From positions 682,001 through 746,000 of the forward strand of contig MU394057.1 of NCBI GenBank assembly GCA_022578605.1: a DNA stretch of 64,000 bases, written 5' to 3'. Within the stretch, counting starts at the first letter, position 1. Every line of letters begins with the position of its first letter. A program made the position numbers and the translations under genes. Below are positions 10,610 to 20,899 of the stretch, piece by piece. The notes below the pieces were generated by a model that searched no databases, was not told the origin of the DNA, and was given only the letters and a program-made list of their open reading frames with translations. Source of the stretch: Camillea tinctor. Taxonomy: Eukaryota; Ascomycota; Sordariomycetes; Xylariales; Xylariaceae.

Positions 10610-11410
10610 ATGCATCGTCGAGTCCCATCCATGTACCCTTACAGAAAAGGGCTGGAAGGTAAAATGGTGTCCTCGTTAGCCATCGTTATGCTTCTTCGCG
10701 GCCTCTCAGGGGCTATGGCTGATTCTTACAACCCCAGGCGACCATATCCTCCTAACCATAATTTTCAACGCAGTAATGAGAGCGCTACTTCCGTAGACAC
10801 TCGTGAACAGTGTGATGCTCATCAGGAGTGTCCACACTTAGAGTGGTCTCCGGAAGCTCTCCCATATCAAATGTGCACGAACGGCACCAACATAAGTCCC
10901 GATAAAGACAACAGTGTATCAATGAGGGACTGTGAACATCTCGCCAACGTGGTCAGGTTTAGAGAGGGGTCTTGGAAGGCATCCGGATTTCCAAAAGAAA
11001 CCGAATTCAGCACTTTTTGGTCATCGGGAACTTGCGGTGTCGCTATAGCGAGCTCGGACGGGCCAGACGTCATCTTCAAGTAAGTTCGCATCTTCTCCAT
11101 CCAAATACATATTTTACTATTCACTATCTTGGTTTTTCATTAATTATATTATTGGTTCAGCATCGGTAATTTAGACATCGCTGGTTTCTTGGACCAAGCC
11201 ATACACTTGTCGCAGGAGTCACGAACCCCGACAACCACAGGAAAAAGTCTTTGTTCTAGGCCAGTCAACGGAAGCAGTAATATCCAGTGGATGGTGGGTC
11301 ATTCGCCTGGGACTGCTCCTTCATCAGCAACCACAATACTCCCGCTCGGCATATTTGCTATCTGCATGATTGCACTTTGGTTCAGTGTTACCTGGCCATT
11401 TTCATCGTGA
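10610..11410 (+). CDS. Hce2-domain (Ecp2-like) candidate secreted effector with hydrophobic C-terminal tail
   Basis: Exons 10610-11079 and 11161-11410; the intron 11080-11160 has GTAAGT and CAG and splits an Asn codon. That gives 239 residues from the first ATG. A start at 10664 would put the hydrophobic segment MVSSLAIVMLLRGLSGAMA directly at the N terminus as a signal peptide, so 10664 is a credible alternative. From about residue 105 the order of motifs is that of Hce2 (homologues of Cladosporium fulvum ECP2): DCEHL, GSWKASG, the SGTCGVAIAS cysteine segment, FNIGNLDIAGFLDQAI, a later cysteine, and a closing IQWMVG. Hce2 proteins are secreted and several act as effectors or necrosis inducers. 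After the domain comes a small-residue stretch (PGTAPSSATT) and a hydrophobic tail ending VTWPFSS, resembling a GPI-anchor signal or membrane anchor. The gene is intact as read and lies 0.4 kb from the transposon. Confidence 0.75.
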
Positions 11411-12229
11411 TGGGCCACATATATCCTTTATCACAGGGCTGTTCTCTTAGCATAAGTCATACACGTAGCTACTAGATGGTTATCAATAGAAAGGCGTTTT
11501 CTTGGTTTTGACAGTAATTCATCAAAATGACACAGAAGTGAATAGACCCGTAGCCCCTCTACTAGCACAATTCTGGAGTGTGCCAAGCATGTATCTGGCA
11601 GTAATAAAGGCATATGAACCCCTATCGATCTACACCATCGCTCGGAACTACCTCTATAGCGTATCTCCATCTGTTCCATGTGTCGAAGAGCGCAATGGAG
11701 CTAAGGCGCCTACGAAGCCGAACTGAAAACGCGGTATCACGTTACGGCCAAGTTCGCGCTCAAGTATAGAGCCGAGAAACCCAGACATGAACGGAGTTTG
11801 CATGTAATTGATATTCTTTTAATACACACCGGAGATAAGGCAACCATGATCCGCTTGAGCGGGGGTATACCCCCCTGAAGACTCTCTGATTCAGGATTGC
11901 GAACAGTCACAAGGGATAGAGCGGGGCTAGGATTCTGTTGCTACTATCAAGATGCTGCCGACCAACATCACGTTGTTTACTGCTTTTATAACGGCGAAGT
12001 GTAGGTGCATTAGGGGACTTAAGGTCCTGGGCGACCGAATCCCATAGTTGAAGTCTTAGTCCATATCAATCCATCTATAAATCTCTCCGTGCCCTCAAAA
12101 AAGAATTCATTGGAGTATATTATAGTCTAGCAAGCCTTCACCAACCAATATAACAATATATTGACACGACGAATATTCTCAACTAATCACGAAGCTTTCG
12201 ACTTGGGTAGTTAGTATTTCGCAGACAAC
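11411..12229. other. intergenic, about 0.8 kb, no gene supported
   Basis: A 74-codon open frame at 11502-11726 shows no family motif or codon bias. The right end should contain the promoter of the aldehyde dehydrogenase gene. Confidence 0.5.
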
Positions 12230-13863
12230 ATGGAAACACTCCAGTTTCAGGAGCTCTCAACATATCGTTACTCCTGTAACGACTCAATCAAACGTTGGGC
12301 GGTAGAGAATCCAGCAACCGGCAAAGTCATCACCACGATCCAGTCCGGAGATATAAAGACCGCCGATCAGGCTGTCCAGGCTTCGCAGATAGCATTCCAA
12401 GAACGATGGCGGCCCCTGAGTCCATCTGAGCGCGCCGCGTACCTGCTACGCTGCGCAGATGCGCTAGAGAAGCACGTAGACGAGCTCGCCACCCTCCTGT
12501 GCATGGAGAACGGCAAGCCTGCGCAGGACGCCAAGATGTTCGACTGCTTCTTCCTGGTGTCGGTGTTCCGCTACTTCGGCAGCTTGGTCGACAAGCTGCC
12601 GTCGCAGTTCTACGACCGCGGCAGCCAGTACTGCACGGTGATGCACGAGCCGTTCGGGGTCTGCGCGGGCATCCTGCCCTTCAACTGGCCGCCGATCCAC
12701 ACCGGCGGGAAGATCGCGCCGGCGCTCGCCGCGGGGAACACGTTTATCATCAAGCCCGGGGAGCAGGCGCCCCTGACGGTCATCCGGATATGCGAGATCC
12801 TCGAGACGGTGCTGCCGCAGGACGTCGTGCAGTGCGTGCCGGGCCTCGGGCCCGAAGTCCCGTCGGCCCTCGTGGCGCACCCGCTAGTGAAGAAAGTCAG
12901 TTTCACAGGCTCGACGGCGGCGGGCGCGGCGGTGGCCAAGACGGCGAGCGCGACGGTCACGCCTCTGGCGCTGGAGCTCGGGGGCAAGAATGCGTTTGTC
13001 GTGTTTGACGATGCGGACTTTGACGCGGCGGTTCGGGAGGCCCTCGAGGGCGCCTTTTTCAACAAGGGCGAGGCGTGCACCGCAAGCTCGCGTATTCTCG
13101 TCCAGCGGAGGTTATACGACCGGTTCATCGACAGGCTCTCGGCGGCTGTGAGGTCGATCAGGATGGGTAATGGTCTCGATGCCCGGACCCACGTGGGACC
13201 GCAGGTCTCGAGGGCACAGCAGCAGCGGCTGTTAGAGTATATCGCCCTGGGCAAAAAGGAGGGGGGTTTCATAGCGGCGCAATCTCAGTTACCCTCAGAT
13301 CCGGAGTGCAAGGATGGGTTCTTCATCCCTGTGACTCTGTTTGCGGACGTCAAGGAGAATATGCGGATCATGAAGGAGGAGATGTTTGGTGCCATTGGTG
13401 GGTTCATTCTATTGCGACAGTAAACAGCCCCCGCTAATAACTGCATCATAGTGACGGTATCACAATTTGACACCTTTGAGGATGCAGTGCGCATCACCAA
13501 CTCGATCGAGTACGGTCTGACAGCCGTTGTCTTCACGCAGGATCAGTTGAAAGCCAACCGGTTTGTGCGCGCAGTTGATGTTGGGATGGTACGTCAAGAG
13601 AAAAGGGGCATCTCGCCTTTACTGAGAAAATATACTGACTTGTCGCATCATAGGTATGGATAAACAACTACAAGAGAAACGTACTAGGTACCCCATTCGG
13701 TGGAGTAAAGCACTCTGGCTACGGCAGAGAACACTGCATCGAGACTCTCTACGAGTGGACTCAGCCGAAAGCAGTGCATACCTTATCGGGTATCGGCGAA
13801 GTGAGAAGTTGGCGTGTCGTAGATGATATATTCGGCCCTAGCGGAAGCGATGTCCGAAGGTGA
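12230..13863 (+). CDS. NAD(P)-dependent aldehyde dehydrogenase, 504 aa
   Basis: Three exons: 12230-13397, 13452-13588 and 13654-13863, with introns of 54 and 65 bp (donors GTGGGT and GTACGT). The protein is a full-length ALDH-superfamily enzyme oxidising an aldehyde to the acid. The NAD-binding stretch contains the transition-state Asn in LPFNWP (N152). The general base Glu is in LELGG (E249), preceded by the cofactor-binding FTGSTAAG. The catalytic cysteine is in GEACTAS (C283). The C-terminal exon carries PFGGVKHSGYGRE. All key residues are present and length is typical (about 490-505). The central exon is markedly richer in G/C than its flanks. The substrate cannot be told from sequence; the nearest subgroup is betaine-aldehyde/retinal-type ALDHs. 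The neighbouring methyltransferase gene, convergent about 0.9 kb away, is compatible with a shared metabolic role but does not prove it. Confidence 0.93.
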
Positions 13864-14743
13864 TTGCTGGTGGGGGGGAGGGGGGTCACTTAATTCTATT
13901 CTATAGGAGTATAGTATATGGTATGATTTAGGAGCAAAATGTCAAACGAAGAAAAAGGGAGAAGTAGGGGTTTAGTCGAAGTACTGGGCTAAGGAGATTT
14001 CACAACACTCTATAACATCACTTTAAAGGTTTATTGTTGATTCCCGAGGAAGTTACTTTTCTTCTAGTGCAGTCTCTTGCAGATAATTACGAAGAATTCG
14101 GTGACCCAATCTTTTCATACTATTCACACTAGTTAGTTGAGAGAAAGGTCACTTCTAGTCCGGATCATAGTCTACCGTAGATAATAATAGCGGCAGCACA
14201 GTCAGGAATTACGGATCATATATTATAAGTATGGATAATATCATAAACCTCTACCGTTCGGGCTAGGCAGCTGACAATTTGTCCCATTGGCCAAAATAAT
14301 TTATTGCTATCCTTGGTAGTCCTGCTAGTATCAAATTAAATCAACAGCAAGACGAGCGAGGTATAATAGGATATGCTAGCAGAATGAATCTAGACCTATA
14401 CCACTTAATGAGCTTGAAAAAAATCAAAAGCTCAACAAATATAGCACTTTGAAGGAATTCAGGACTAACATCATCGCCTGGGAGCAGAATGTGGTCTATA
14501 AACATCCTTTGTAAGTAACTTTCCTCCTAGCATGATACCGCCCCCCTCACCTTACGTTGAGGTAGGTTTTAGGGCTTGGTGGAAGCGGTAATAGGCGTAT
14601 CTCAGAACGCTACAAAAGCACGAGACAGATGTTGTGGTCTGGCGCTTTGCCTCGTATCCATAAACCCAAACCCATACTACGTAGTTACCCCTATTCAAAC
14701 CCCTATACCAGGTTAAAATTGCACCTCCCCATCTACAAGCCCC
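13864..14743. other. intergenic between convergent ALDH and O-methyltransferase genes
   Basis: About 880 bases, mostly AT-rich, presumably both 3' UTRs. No gene or repeat family recognised. Confidence 0.5.
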
Positions 14744-15543
14744 TCACAGCTTCACAGCCAAGAGGAACCCATCGAACATATCCACCGAAACCAGCTTATG
14801 CGAGCTCACAGTAGGCACCAGGGTAGCGCTGACCCTCTGGTCCCTACCCACCTGCGTAAGCAGGGACTCCTTCCGGCCCTGCACGGCGTCCTCCCCGTCC
14901 GCAAGGAGGGCCCTAATCACATTATCGACATAGACGCAGCCGCCGGGGCGCGCGAGCTTGACGGCCCAGTCGAAGTACGCGTACTGCTCGTCCCAGTCGG
15001 CGTCGACGAAGACCAGGTCGAAGACGCGGCCCTCGCGCGCGAGGCGCGGCAGCACGTCCAGCGCGGCGCCGAGCACGAACTCGACGGCGGCGTCCGCGGC
15101 GCCGGCCTCGGCGAGGTTCGCCCGCGCTACTTGCTGGTGCCGCTCGCTGATGTCGATGGATGTGACGTTGGCGCCCGCGCGCACGAAGTGCAGCGTCGAG
15201 TACCCGCCCAGCGTGCCGATTTCGAGGACCGACTTGGCGCCTATGAGTCGGGCCTAGGAAAAGGGGATATGTTAGTGGAATGTTAAGTAGAGATTGTTGG
15301 GAATGGAAAAAGGGGGGAGGTAAGGGAGTGGGGACGGGCATGATATCAAGTTGGACTGACTTGGATACCAAGGTAGGCACCCTGGAGAGGGGAGACGGTG
15401 ATATCTGGGAGATTGTTTTTCTTGGAGTTGGCGATGATGAAGTCGAGCTTGGGGTCCGGACGGAGGAGGTTTGTGTGTGCGAGCTTGTCGATGGTTGCGG
15501 CTGTGTGGAGCTTGTCCGTAGAAGTGTTCTGAGACATGGTCAA
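14744..15543 (-). CDS. SAM-dependent O-methyltransferase (family 3, caffeoyl-CoA/catechol OMT-like), 230 aa
   Basis: Two minus-strand exons, 15543-15361 and 15253-14744; the intron 15360-15254 is phase 0 with donor GTCAGT and acceptor TAG preceded by a CTAAC branch site. A second ATG two codons downstream (15537) is an equally good start. The Rossmann-fold SAM site reads VLEIGTLGGYST, followed by the acidic loop at VTSIDISERH. The metal/substrate region is FDLVFVDADWDEQYAYFDWA, and GGCVYVDNVIR follows. These are the hallmarks of the small, Mg-dependent Methyltransf_3 family, and the length is typical. It methylates a hydroxyl of a small aromatic or similar compound; the acceptor is unknown. 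No truncation is seen. Exon 2 is very G/C-rich at third positions, which makes long spurious antisense frames. Confidence 0.92.
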
Positions 15544-17334
15544 AGAGAGTTGAAGTTAAAGATAGCTAACTGATCTATCTTAGGTAAATAACTGATAAGT
15601 TTCAAGTGTTTTTTTTTGAAGATGAAGATTGTTGAAGATCTGAGGGGGATGATCAGTGGGCAGTTTGATATCTTGAGCTTTCTTCGAGCAGGTCTAACAC
15701 ACGCCTCCTTTTATATTCGACCCAGTCTACGATAATTCAGCATCTTATCGATGCCCGTGAATATATTCGTCTTACATGAAGCATTTGATATCACAAACAC
15801 AGGCATGTTACACCCGACCCTAAAGTATAGCACATGTCAACTCTAGCCAATCACTTTGTGTTATTCCTAGATCATTTCCTATTTAGATCCTAATTCCAGC
15901 GGCCCGCTGACGACTACCCCAGTGGTGAAATCATTCGATCGATCCTTCAGTTTGGTGTTTTCGTAACACCGCCACGCTAAATCCGAGCCTCCCTGACGAT
16001 AGAGCGGCGACAAATGGGGATCGGATTCCTGAATTATTCTTCTCGGAGAAGCTCGGTTGTAGCTTCGGAGGTTGCTCCCGGGGTTGGCACTGCCGGATGC
16101 GACATGCTTAACCCGAAGATGTATTATGGAGCGACTATAGAAGCGGGTTGTTAAGTAAGATATTGTGTCTCTATGCACGACAGCCACCTAGGCATCAGTT
16201 GCCTGCCTGTCAGTTAGATCATCAGATAAGCCATGAATTAACACGAATACGATTCTTTTCCGAGAGTGTTAATTAAAATGCATGTTCTGTTCCGATGATT
16301 ATAGACCATCTATATCGAGGTGATGATTCCCGAGTAGGTTGCCATTCAGGGGGTTACTATGGCGTTATGACTCTTTCTTGATCTTCGGTATAGTAAGTTC
16401 AACTCCGAACCAGATATAAGACATGCTAGTACTAGAGAAAGTGACATGTCATGATTTAGGCTGCCAACTTTAACAAAAATTCTATAGGTTCATGTTTTGC
16501 ATGTAAGAGTTGTGGAACTTGCTCGGGGACACCAAGTACTTAGACCGCAAGACTAAGATATTCCGCTTCTAGAGTATGTCTGCATTGTAGGTGAGAGTGA
16601 TTTGGAACTTGTTTTATAAGATACGACAATTCCTTAGCCACTCTTTAGCTATAAGATGCGTTTTTGGCGCTATGGCTTGCCTGTTGTGCGGATCTTGTTC
16701 AACTGATGATCGTGTGATGGAAACTATACGACTATACGTTTGTTATCATATGGGCTGCTATATTTTTGTACTGGAAACCTAAGCTTGTACATAGTCTTCG
16801 TTGAGTTGGGCGTTTGCGACCAACTTTAGATAGTTGAGTATTTGGAATACTCAAATTTATACGATTATTACAAGATAAATTCCTATCATCATCAACATCA
16901 TCACATGCTTAGGAGAAACTCAACCTCAGTAGGAGGTTATGTAGGTACTTCCAGCCCTACAAGATATGCACAGCCACATAATGACATACGGAGTAGTTAC
17001 CAGCCACATAAGTATGTAATCCGACCCGCAATGCCAAGACGGAGCTAAGAAATCCACTTTTGATACTGACGAAACTTTAGGTACAAGATCCATAGTAGTG
17101 CAGAAGCTGCACAGAAAGAGAGCTGCATTTAAGCTTCAACTTTTTTTTTTATCTTTTCTCAGTCTTTAAAGTTTGTAAGATCTAATTAAGTAAGCCAATC
17201 GTCCAGTTCACTCGACGACGATAACTACCAACGAGTTATACCAAATTTTACAATTACCAAGGGGAAGAAAAGAAAAGAAGAAGAAGAAAAAAAGAAGAAG
17301 AAAAGAGAGATACCCAGACCTAATTCTGTTCATC
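15544..17334. other. intergenic, about 1.8 kb, boundary of accessory and core regions
   Basis: No gene supported. It includes two short sequences also found near 5.8 and 6.1 kb: 16643-16665 in direct orientation and about 16807-16832 inverted. A (CAT)-rich stretch at about 16887-16905 and a T-run at about 17141-17150 precede TIM13. The last 120 bases are purine-rich (GAAGAA repeats). Confidence 0.5.
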
Positions 17335-17686
17335 ATGGACTCCGAAACCGTCAAGACCGAGGTCATCAGAGAAGTCAGGGAGCAATATGCGATGGACAAT
17401 GCGCGGCAACTGATCGAGGTGTGTCTTACCCTTTACCCTTGCGAAGACTAGATAAGAAGACAAGAAACGAAGAAGGAAAACAAGAGAAACTAGTGGGCTG
17501 ACTGTTTCTTTTCCCCCCTCCCTCCAGAAAATCAACAAGCACTGCTTCGAGCGGTGCGTTCCCAAGCCCGGCGCTTCCCTGTCGGGCGGCGAGCAGACGT
17601 GCTTCACGCAGTGCATGGAGAAGTACATGTCGGCGTGGAACCAGGTCAGCACGACGTACATCAACCGGTTGCAGCGGGAACGATAA
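17335..17686 (+). CDS. TIM13: mitochondrial inner-membrane import chaperone Tim13, 80 aa
   Basis: Exons 17335-17418 and 17528-17686; the intron 17419-17527 has donor GTGTGT and acceptor CAG in phase 0. The 80-residue product has the twin CX3C pattern of small Tim proteins: C34-FER-C38 and C53-FTQ-C57, fourteen residues apart. The tail CMEKYMSAWNQVSTTYINR is of Tim13 type. In yeast, Tim13 forms a hexamer with Tim8 in the intermembrane space and escorts hydrophobic precursors to TIM22 or the SAM complex; the two CX3C motifs form intramolecular disulfides through the Mia40 pathway. No signal peptide is expected or seen. The gene is too short and too interrupted to appear as a long open frame. 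It is convergent with the NSRP1-like gene downstream. Confidence 0.93.
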
Positions 17687-18162
17687 ACTAGAGAGTTACA
17701 GCAATCATCAAGAAGAGTAACAATGAGGGGGGAAACGGGGAAGGGAGTTGGGGAAAAAAAAAAGAGAGATATATACACCACGGAAAAAGGAATAAGAAAT
17801 GGGGAGAGGAATTGATATGATATGATAGAAAAAAAAGGGAGGGAGACGGAATTATATATAATTCGGGGAGAGGTCCAAGATTATCATAGTCACCACACAC
17901 ACAGCCCGAGTAACACCGCGGGCCGTTGTCTAAGGAAAGCAGAAATCCATTAGGCGGCAACACATGTGGTTGGGCGAGAGAGCAGATACGTATAGAGTGT
18001 ACATTACTACCAAATCATCCAGACGGCACGGGTTTAACGAGTCGATGATGATATGCGCCAGCCCCAGGGGAGAAAAAAGGGGGGCCGAGGCAAAAGCTGA
18101 TCTGATTAAATGGGTATCTATTCTGCTCCTTTCTCATCCTTTTCTTTGCTCTCGCTCTATCT
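17687..18162. other. intergenic between convergent TIM13 and NSRP1-like genes
   Basis: About 475 bases, presumably overlapping 3' UTRs. Contains purine-rich tracts and no supported gene. Confidence 0.5.
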
Positions 18163-19401
18163 CTACGGCTTGTCGGCGAGACCTTTCTTCTTGGCCTCCT
18201 CGGCCTCTCTCTTACGCGCCAGGTATCTCTCCCTCGCGCTCGAGATCTCCGTCTCGGTCTTGCGGCTCTTGGACGCGCGCTCGACCTTCTTCCTCTCCTC
18301 TTCCTCTTCCTCCAGGGACCGCTTCAGTGCCTGTTCTAGCTGCGCCTCCAGCATGCGGGACTGCCTCTCGCGCATCGCGTTCTTCCCTCCCGACCCGACG
18401 AACCCGCGGGCCTGGTCGCGATCGTCCCTGCGGTCCGGCCCCTTGGCAGCGTCTTTCCGGGGCTCCGGTTTCTTCCTCGCGCCGAGGTTGAGACCCCCTT
18501 TTAGTAGCTCACGCTTATCTACCACCTGCCCGTCCTCATTAATAGCAACGTGCCCGCCCTTCTCGTTGATCTCCCGCGCAAAATCAGCCTCTGTCTTCTC
18601 CTTGGTCTCCTCTTGCGCATCTTCTTCCGCCCGCGGCCCAGCCTTCGCGCGCTCCTCTACCGCCTTCACAACCTCGGCGTGCCGCTGCTCGCCCCTTTCC
18701 AGTAGGTCTTTGTAGAACGCGGTCATGCCGCCGCCCTTGTTCTTCCGCGCCTCCTCCTCCTCTTTCCGGCGCTCCTCTTCTTCGATGCGCCGGTTCTCCT
18801 CCTGCTGCTTCTTGTACGCCTCCGTGACGAACTTGTCCTTGTCGGCGAACTCCTCTCCTTCTTCCTCGCGCTCGCGGGCAATCTTCTTCTCTTCGGCGAT
18901 GAGCGCGTCGCGCCGCCGCACCGCTGCCGAGGCTATCAGGTTCTTCATGTACTTGGGCTTTCGCTCGGCGTCTTCGGCAGATACAGGTTTGTTGTTCTCG
19001 GGTTTGAGTGAGTCGTACACGGCGTCGTAGTCGAATATTGATGGATCCAGCTCCTCGGCTGCCTCTATATGTTTACGCGACTCTAGCGCACTCGAAAGGT
19101 CTCCGTACATGGAGATCTGTGATTTCTTGTTCTTGCCCGTCGGCGGCTGGCTAGGGGGTGCGCCATTCTTCGATTTCGACGGGGCTTTCTTGCTGGAATT
19201 TGAGTCGAAAGGGTTGGAGCTAGTAGATGAGTCGTCGAGCTCTGAGATCTTGGTTGCTTGAGGACGGTTATTGGTGGTTTTCGTGTCTTCGTCCGAGCTA
19301 TCGTCACCACCAAACATGGGTTTCCGTTTCGGCGGTGCTGGCTTCGATGGACCCGTCTTTTTGGTCAGATTGAGACCAAAGGATAGCCCTGGCTTGCTCA
19401 T
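18163..19401 (-). CDS. NSRP1 (CCDC55/DUF2040)-like nuclear speckle splicing regulator, 412 aa
   Basis: A single exon. The first true ATG is at 19401 (MSKPGLSFGLNLTKK). The N-terminal third is low-complexity and rich in Ser, Pro and Lys. The conserved DUF2040 core follows: SIFDYDAVYDSLKP, then RKPKYMKNLIASAAVRRRD and a highly charged coiled coil full of EEE/RRKEEE, then GGGMTAFYKDLLERGE. The C-terminal half is basic with another Arg/Glu-rich coil ending KKKGLADKP. In animals NSRP1 localises to nuclear speckles and modulates alternative splice-site choice; the fungal role is not established and is inferred from family. It shares a 403-bp divergent promoter with an NFKBIL1-like gene. Confidence 0.85.
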   Translation of the reverse strand: MSKPGLSFGLNLTKKTGPSKPAPPKRKPMFGGDDSSDEDTKTTNNRPQATKISELDDSSTSSNPFDSNSSKKAPSKSKNGAPPSQPPTGKNKKSQISMYGDLSSALESRKHIEAAEELDPSIFDYDAVYDSLKPENNKPVSAEDAERKPKYMKNLIASAAVRRRDALIAEEKKIAREREEEGEEFADKDKFVTEAYKKQQEENRRIEEEERRKEEEEARKNKGGGMTAFYKDLLERGEQRHAEVVKAVEERAKAGPRAEEDAQEETKEKTEADFAREINEKGGHVAINEDGQVVDKRELLKGGLNLGARKKPEPRKDAAKGPDRRDDRDQARGFVGSGGKNAMRERQSRMLEAQLEQALKRSLEEEEEERKKVERASKSRKTETEISSARERYLARKREAEEAKKKGLADKP

Positions 19402-19804
19402 TGTAAACAACTCGATCGTAAAAAATTTGGGAATGAAAATAGTTAAAAGGGAATACGAGGCGCGGAATGGTTAATGGTTGTTGATGTAATGTAAATACCC
19501 GGTTCTGTACATGTAAACTGCAGAAAGTCACCAGCCACAAGCTTGAGCTGGGAAGGCGAGAAAGATCCACTTTGGAGGTAATGTTATCGATAGTGCTTAT
19601 CGATAGCGCATGTTTCTTCTTGAATTTCTAACGTCATTGTGCAACCTTTCTATTAACCTTAGATAACCTTACTAACCTTCGGTAACTCGTTGTCACCCCG
19701 TACCAACTGTCCTACATATTACATACCAAAATTAAATCTTCATCACTTGTGCATCCACATCACATTTGCAGGAGCCAAAGCCTACGCTTCAGAATGCTTC
19801 CAAG
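19402..19804. promoter_or_regulatory. divergent promoter between NSRP1-like and NFKBIL1-like genes
   Basis: The 403-bp gap separates two outward-facing genes. It contains two copies of TTATCGATAG (19584-19593 and 19597-19606), each with a palindromic ATCGAT core. It also contains four copies of AACCTT within 37 bp (19643, 19655, 19665, 19674). A TTGCAG at 19766-19771 may be the acceptor of a 5' UTR intron of the plus-strand gene. The binding factors are unknown. Confidence 0.6.
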
Positions 19805-20899
19805 ATGACAAGCGCGCCGTTGTCGCCAAAGAGGCGGCACATATTATCCTCCATCAACCCGGAAGAACGATCAACTTCACCGAAAACCGAGAACGACGAC
19901 GCGATACCAGAAGCTCCTGCTGTAGAGCCTGTCGAAGCCGATCAAGCAACAGTCGACAAAAAGGACAAGAAAACAACCAAGTTCCGATTTAAATCCCACT
20001 CCAGCCGCTCCCACCGCTCATCAAGACGTCGCGACCGTGACCGCGACGACGAACGTGAGCCTCACGACCGCGATGACCCCAACCCCGAACCATCCTCCCA
20101 CCGGCGTCACCGCCACCGCCACCACCACCGGCGGCACAAGCGCCAGCGCACCCGCTCCCCCACGCCTCCCAACCCCTACGACCCCCCGCCCCTCAGCGCC
20201 GACGCCGCGTTCCGCGAGTCCCTCTTCGACGCCATGGCCGACGACGAGGGGGCCACGTACTGGGAGGGCGTATACGGGCAGCCTATCCACTGCTACGGGC
20301 GCCCATCACCGTCCTCAGCAGCGCCAGGAGAAGGAGCCGGTGGGGAGCTCGAGCGCATGGACGACGACGAATACGCGGCGTACGTGCGGCAGCGGATGTG
20401 GGAGAAGACGCACCAGGGGCTCCTGGAGGAGCGCGCGCGGCGGGAGGCGCGGCGGCGGGAGCGCGACGAGAAGGAACAGGAAGCCGCGCGGCTGACGCGC
20501 GAGATGGAGCGCAGTCTGCGGCGGGGCGAGGAGCGGCGCTCGAGGCGGGCGCGCAAGGGCCGGTGGGAGACGTACTTGGGGGCGTGGGCGGCGTGGGACG
20601 GGGCGGTGGGGGGCATGGCGTGGCCGGTGGAGAGCGGGCGCCGCGGGGATGTGGCGGATGCCGCGGCGGTGCGGGAGTTCTTCGTCACGGGCATGGACCC
20701 GGCGGAGGTGGGCGAGGCGGAGTTCCTGGCGCGCTTGAAGGACGAGCGCGTGCGGTGGCACCCCGACAAGATACAGCAGCGGCTCGGCGGGGGTGGCGCC
20801 GTCGACGAGGCGGTCATGCGCGATGTCACGGCTGTTTTCCAGATCGTGGATAAGCTGTGGTCAGATACGCGCGCTAAGGCGAAGAAGGAAACAACATAA
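19805..20899 (+). CDS. NFKBIL1-like / J-domain-like nuclear protein, 364 aa
   Basis: A single exon from the first ATG at 19805 (MTSAPLSPKRRHILSS). Residues about 60-130 are an Arg/Ser/His-rich tract (SSRSHRSSRRRDRDRDD followed by histidine-arginine runs), like an RS domain. A middle section contains AAFRESLFDAMADDEGATYWEGVYG. A long Arg/Glu coiled coil follows, and the end carries EFLARLKDERVRWHPDKIQQRLG plus FQIVDKLW. The WHPDK and VDKLW signature is that of the NF-kappa-B-inhibitor-like 1 family, whose animal members lie in the nucleus and have been linked to mRNA processing and viral RNA handling. Ankyrin repeats, present in the animal protein, are not seen, as is usual for fungal relatives. 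Function in fungi is inferred only. Confidence 0.75.
   Translation: MTSAPLSPKRRHILSSINPEERSTSPKTENDDAIPEAPAVEPVEADQATVDKKDKKTTKFRFKSHSSRSHRSSRRRDRDRDDEREPHDRDDPNPEPSSHRRHRHRHHHRRHKRQRTRSPTPPNPYDPPPLSADAAFRESLFDAMADDEGATYWEGVYGQPIHCYGRPSPSSAAPGEGAGGELERMDDDEYAAYVRQRMWEKTHQGLLEERARREARRRERDEKEQEAARLTREMERSLRRGEERRSRRARKGRWETYLGAWAAWDGAVGGMAWPVESGRRGDVADAAAVREFFVTGMDPAEVGEAEFLARLKDERVRWHPDKIQQRLGGGGAVDEAVMRDVTAVFQIVDKLWSDTRAKAKKETT

Noticed and set aside
11502..11726. A 74-codon plus frame downstream of the effector gene
   Set aside because: No conserved motif or codon bias; not convincing even as a remnant.
12464..13272. Long antisense and out-of-frame ORFs over the aldehyde dehydrogenase gene
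   Set aside because: They mirror the G/C-rich third positions of the real exon, are low-complexity Arg/Ala/Pro strings and carry no domain.
14798..15380. ORFs on both strands over the O-methyltransferase
   Set aside because: Shadows of a GC-rich exon; the methyltransferase frame alone has motifs and fits the intron.
20021..20853. Several 80-180 codon frames overlapping the NFKBIL1-like gene
   Set aside because: Compositional shadows of a G/C-biased, Arg-rich coding region.
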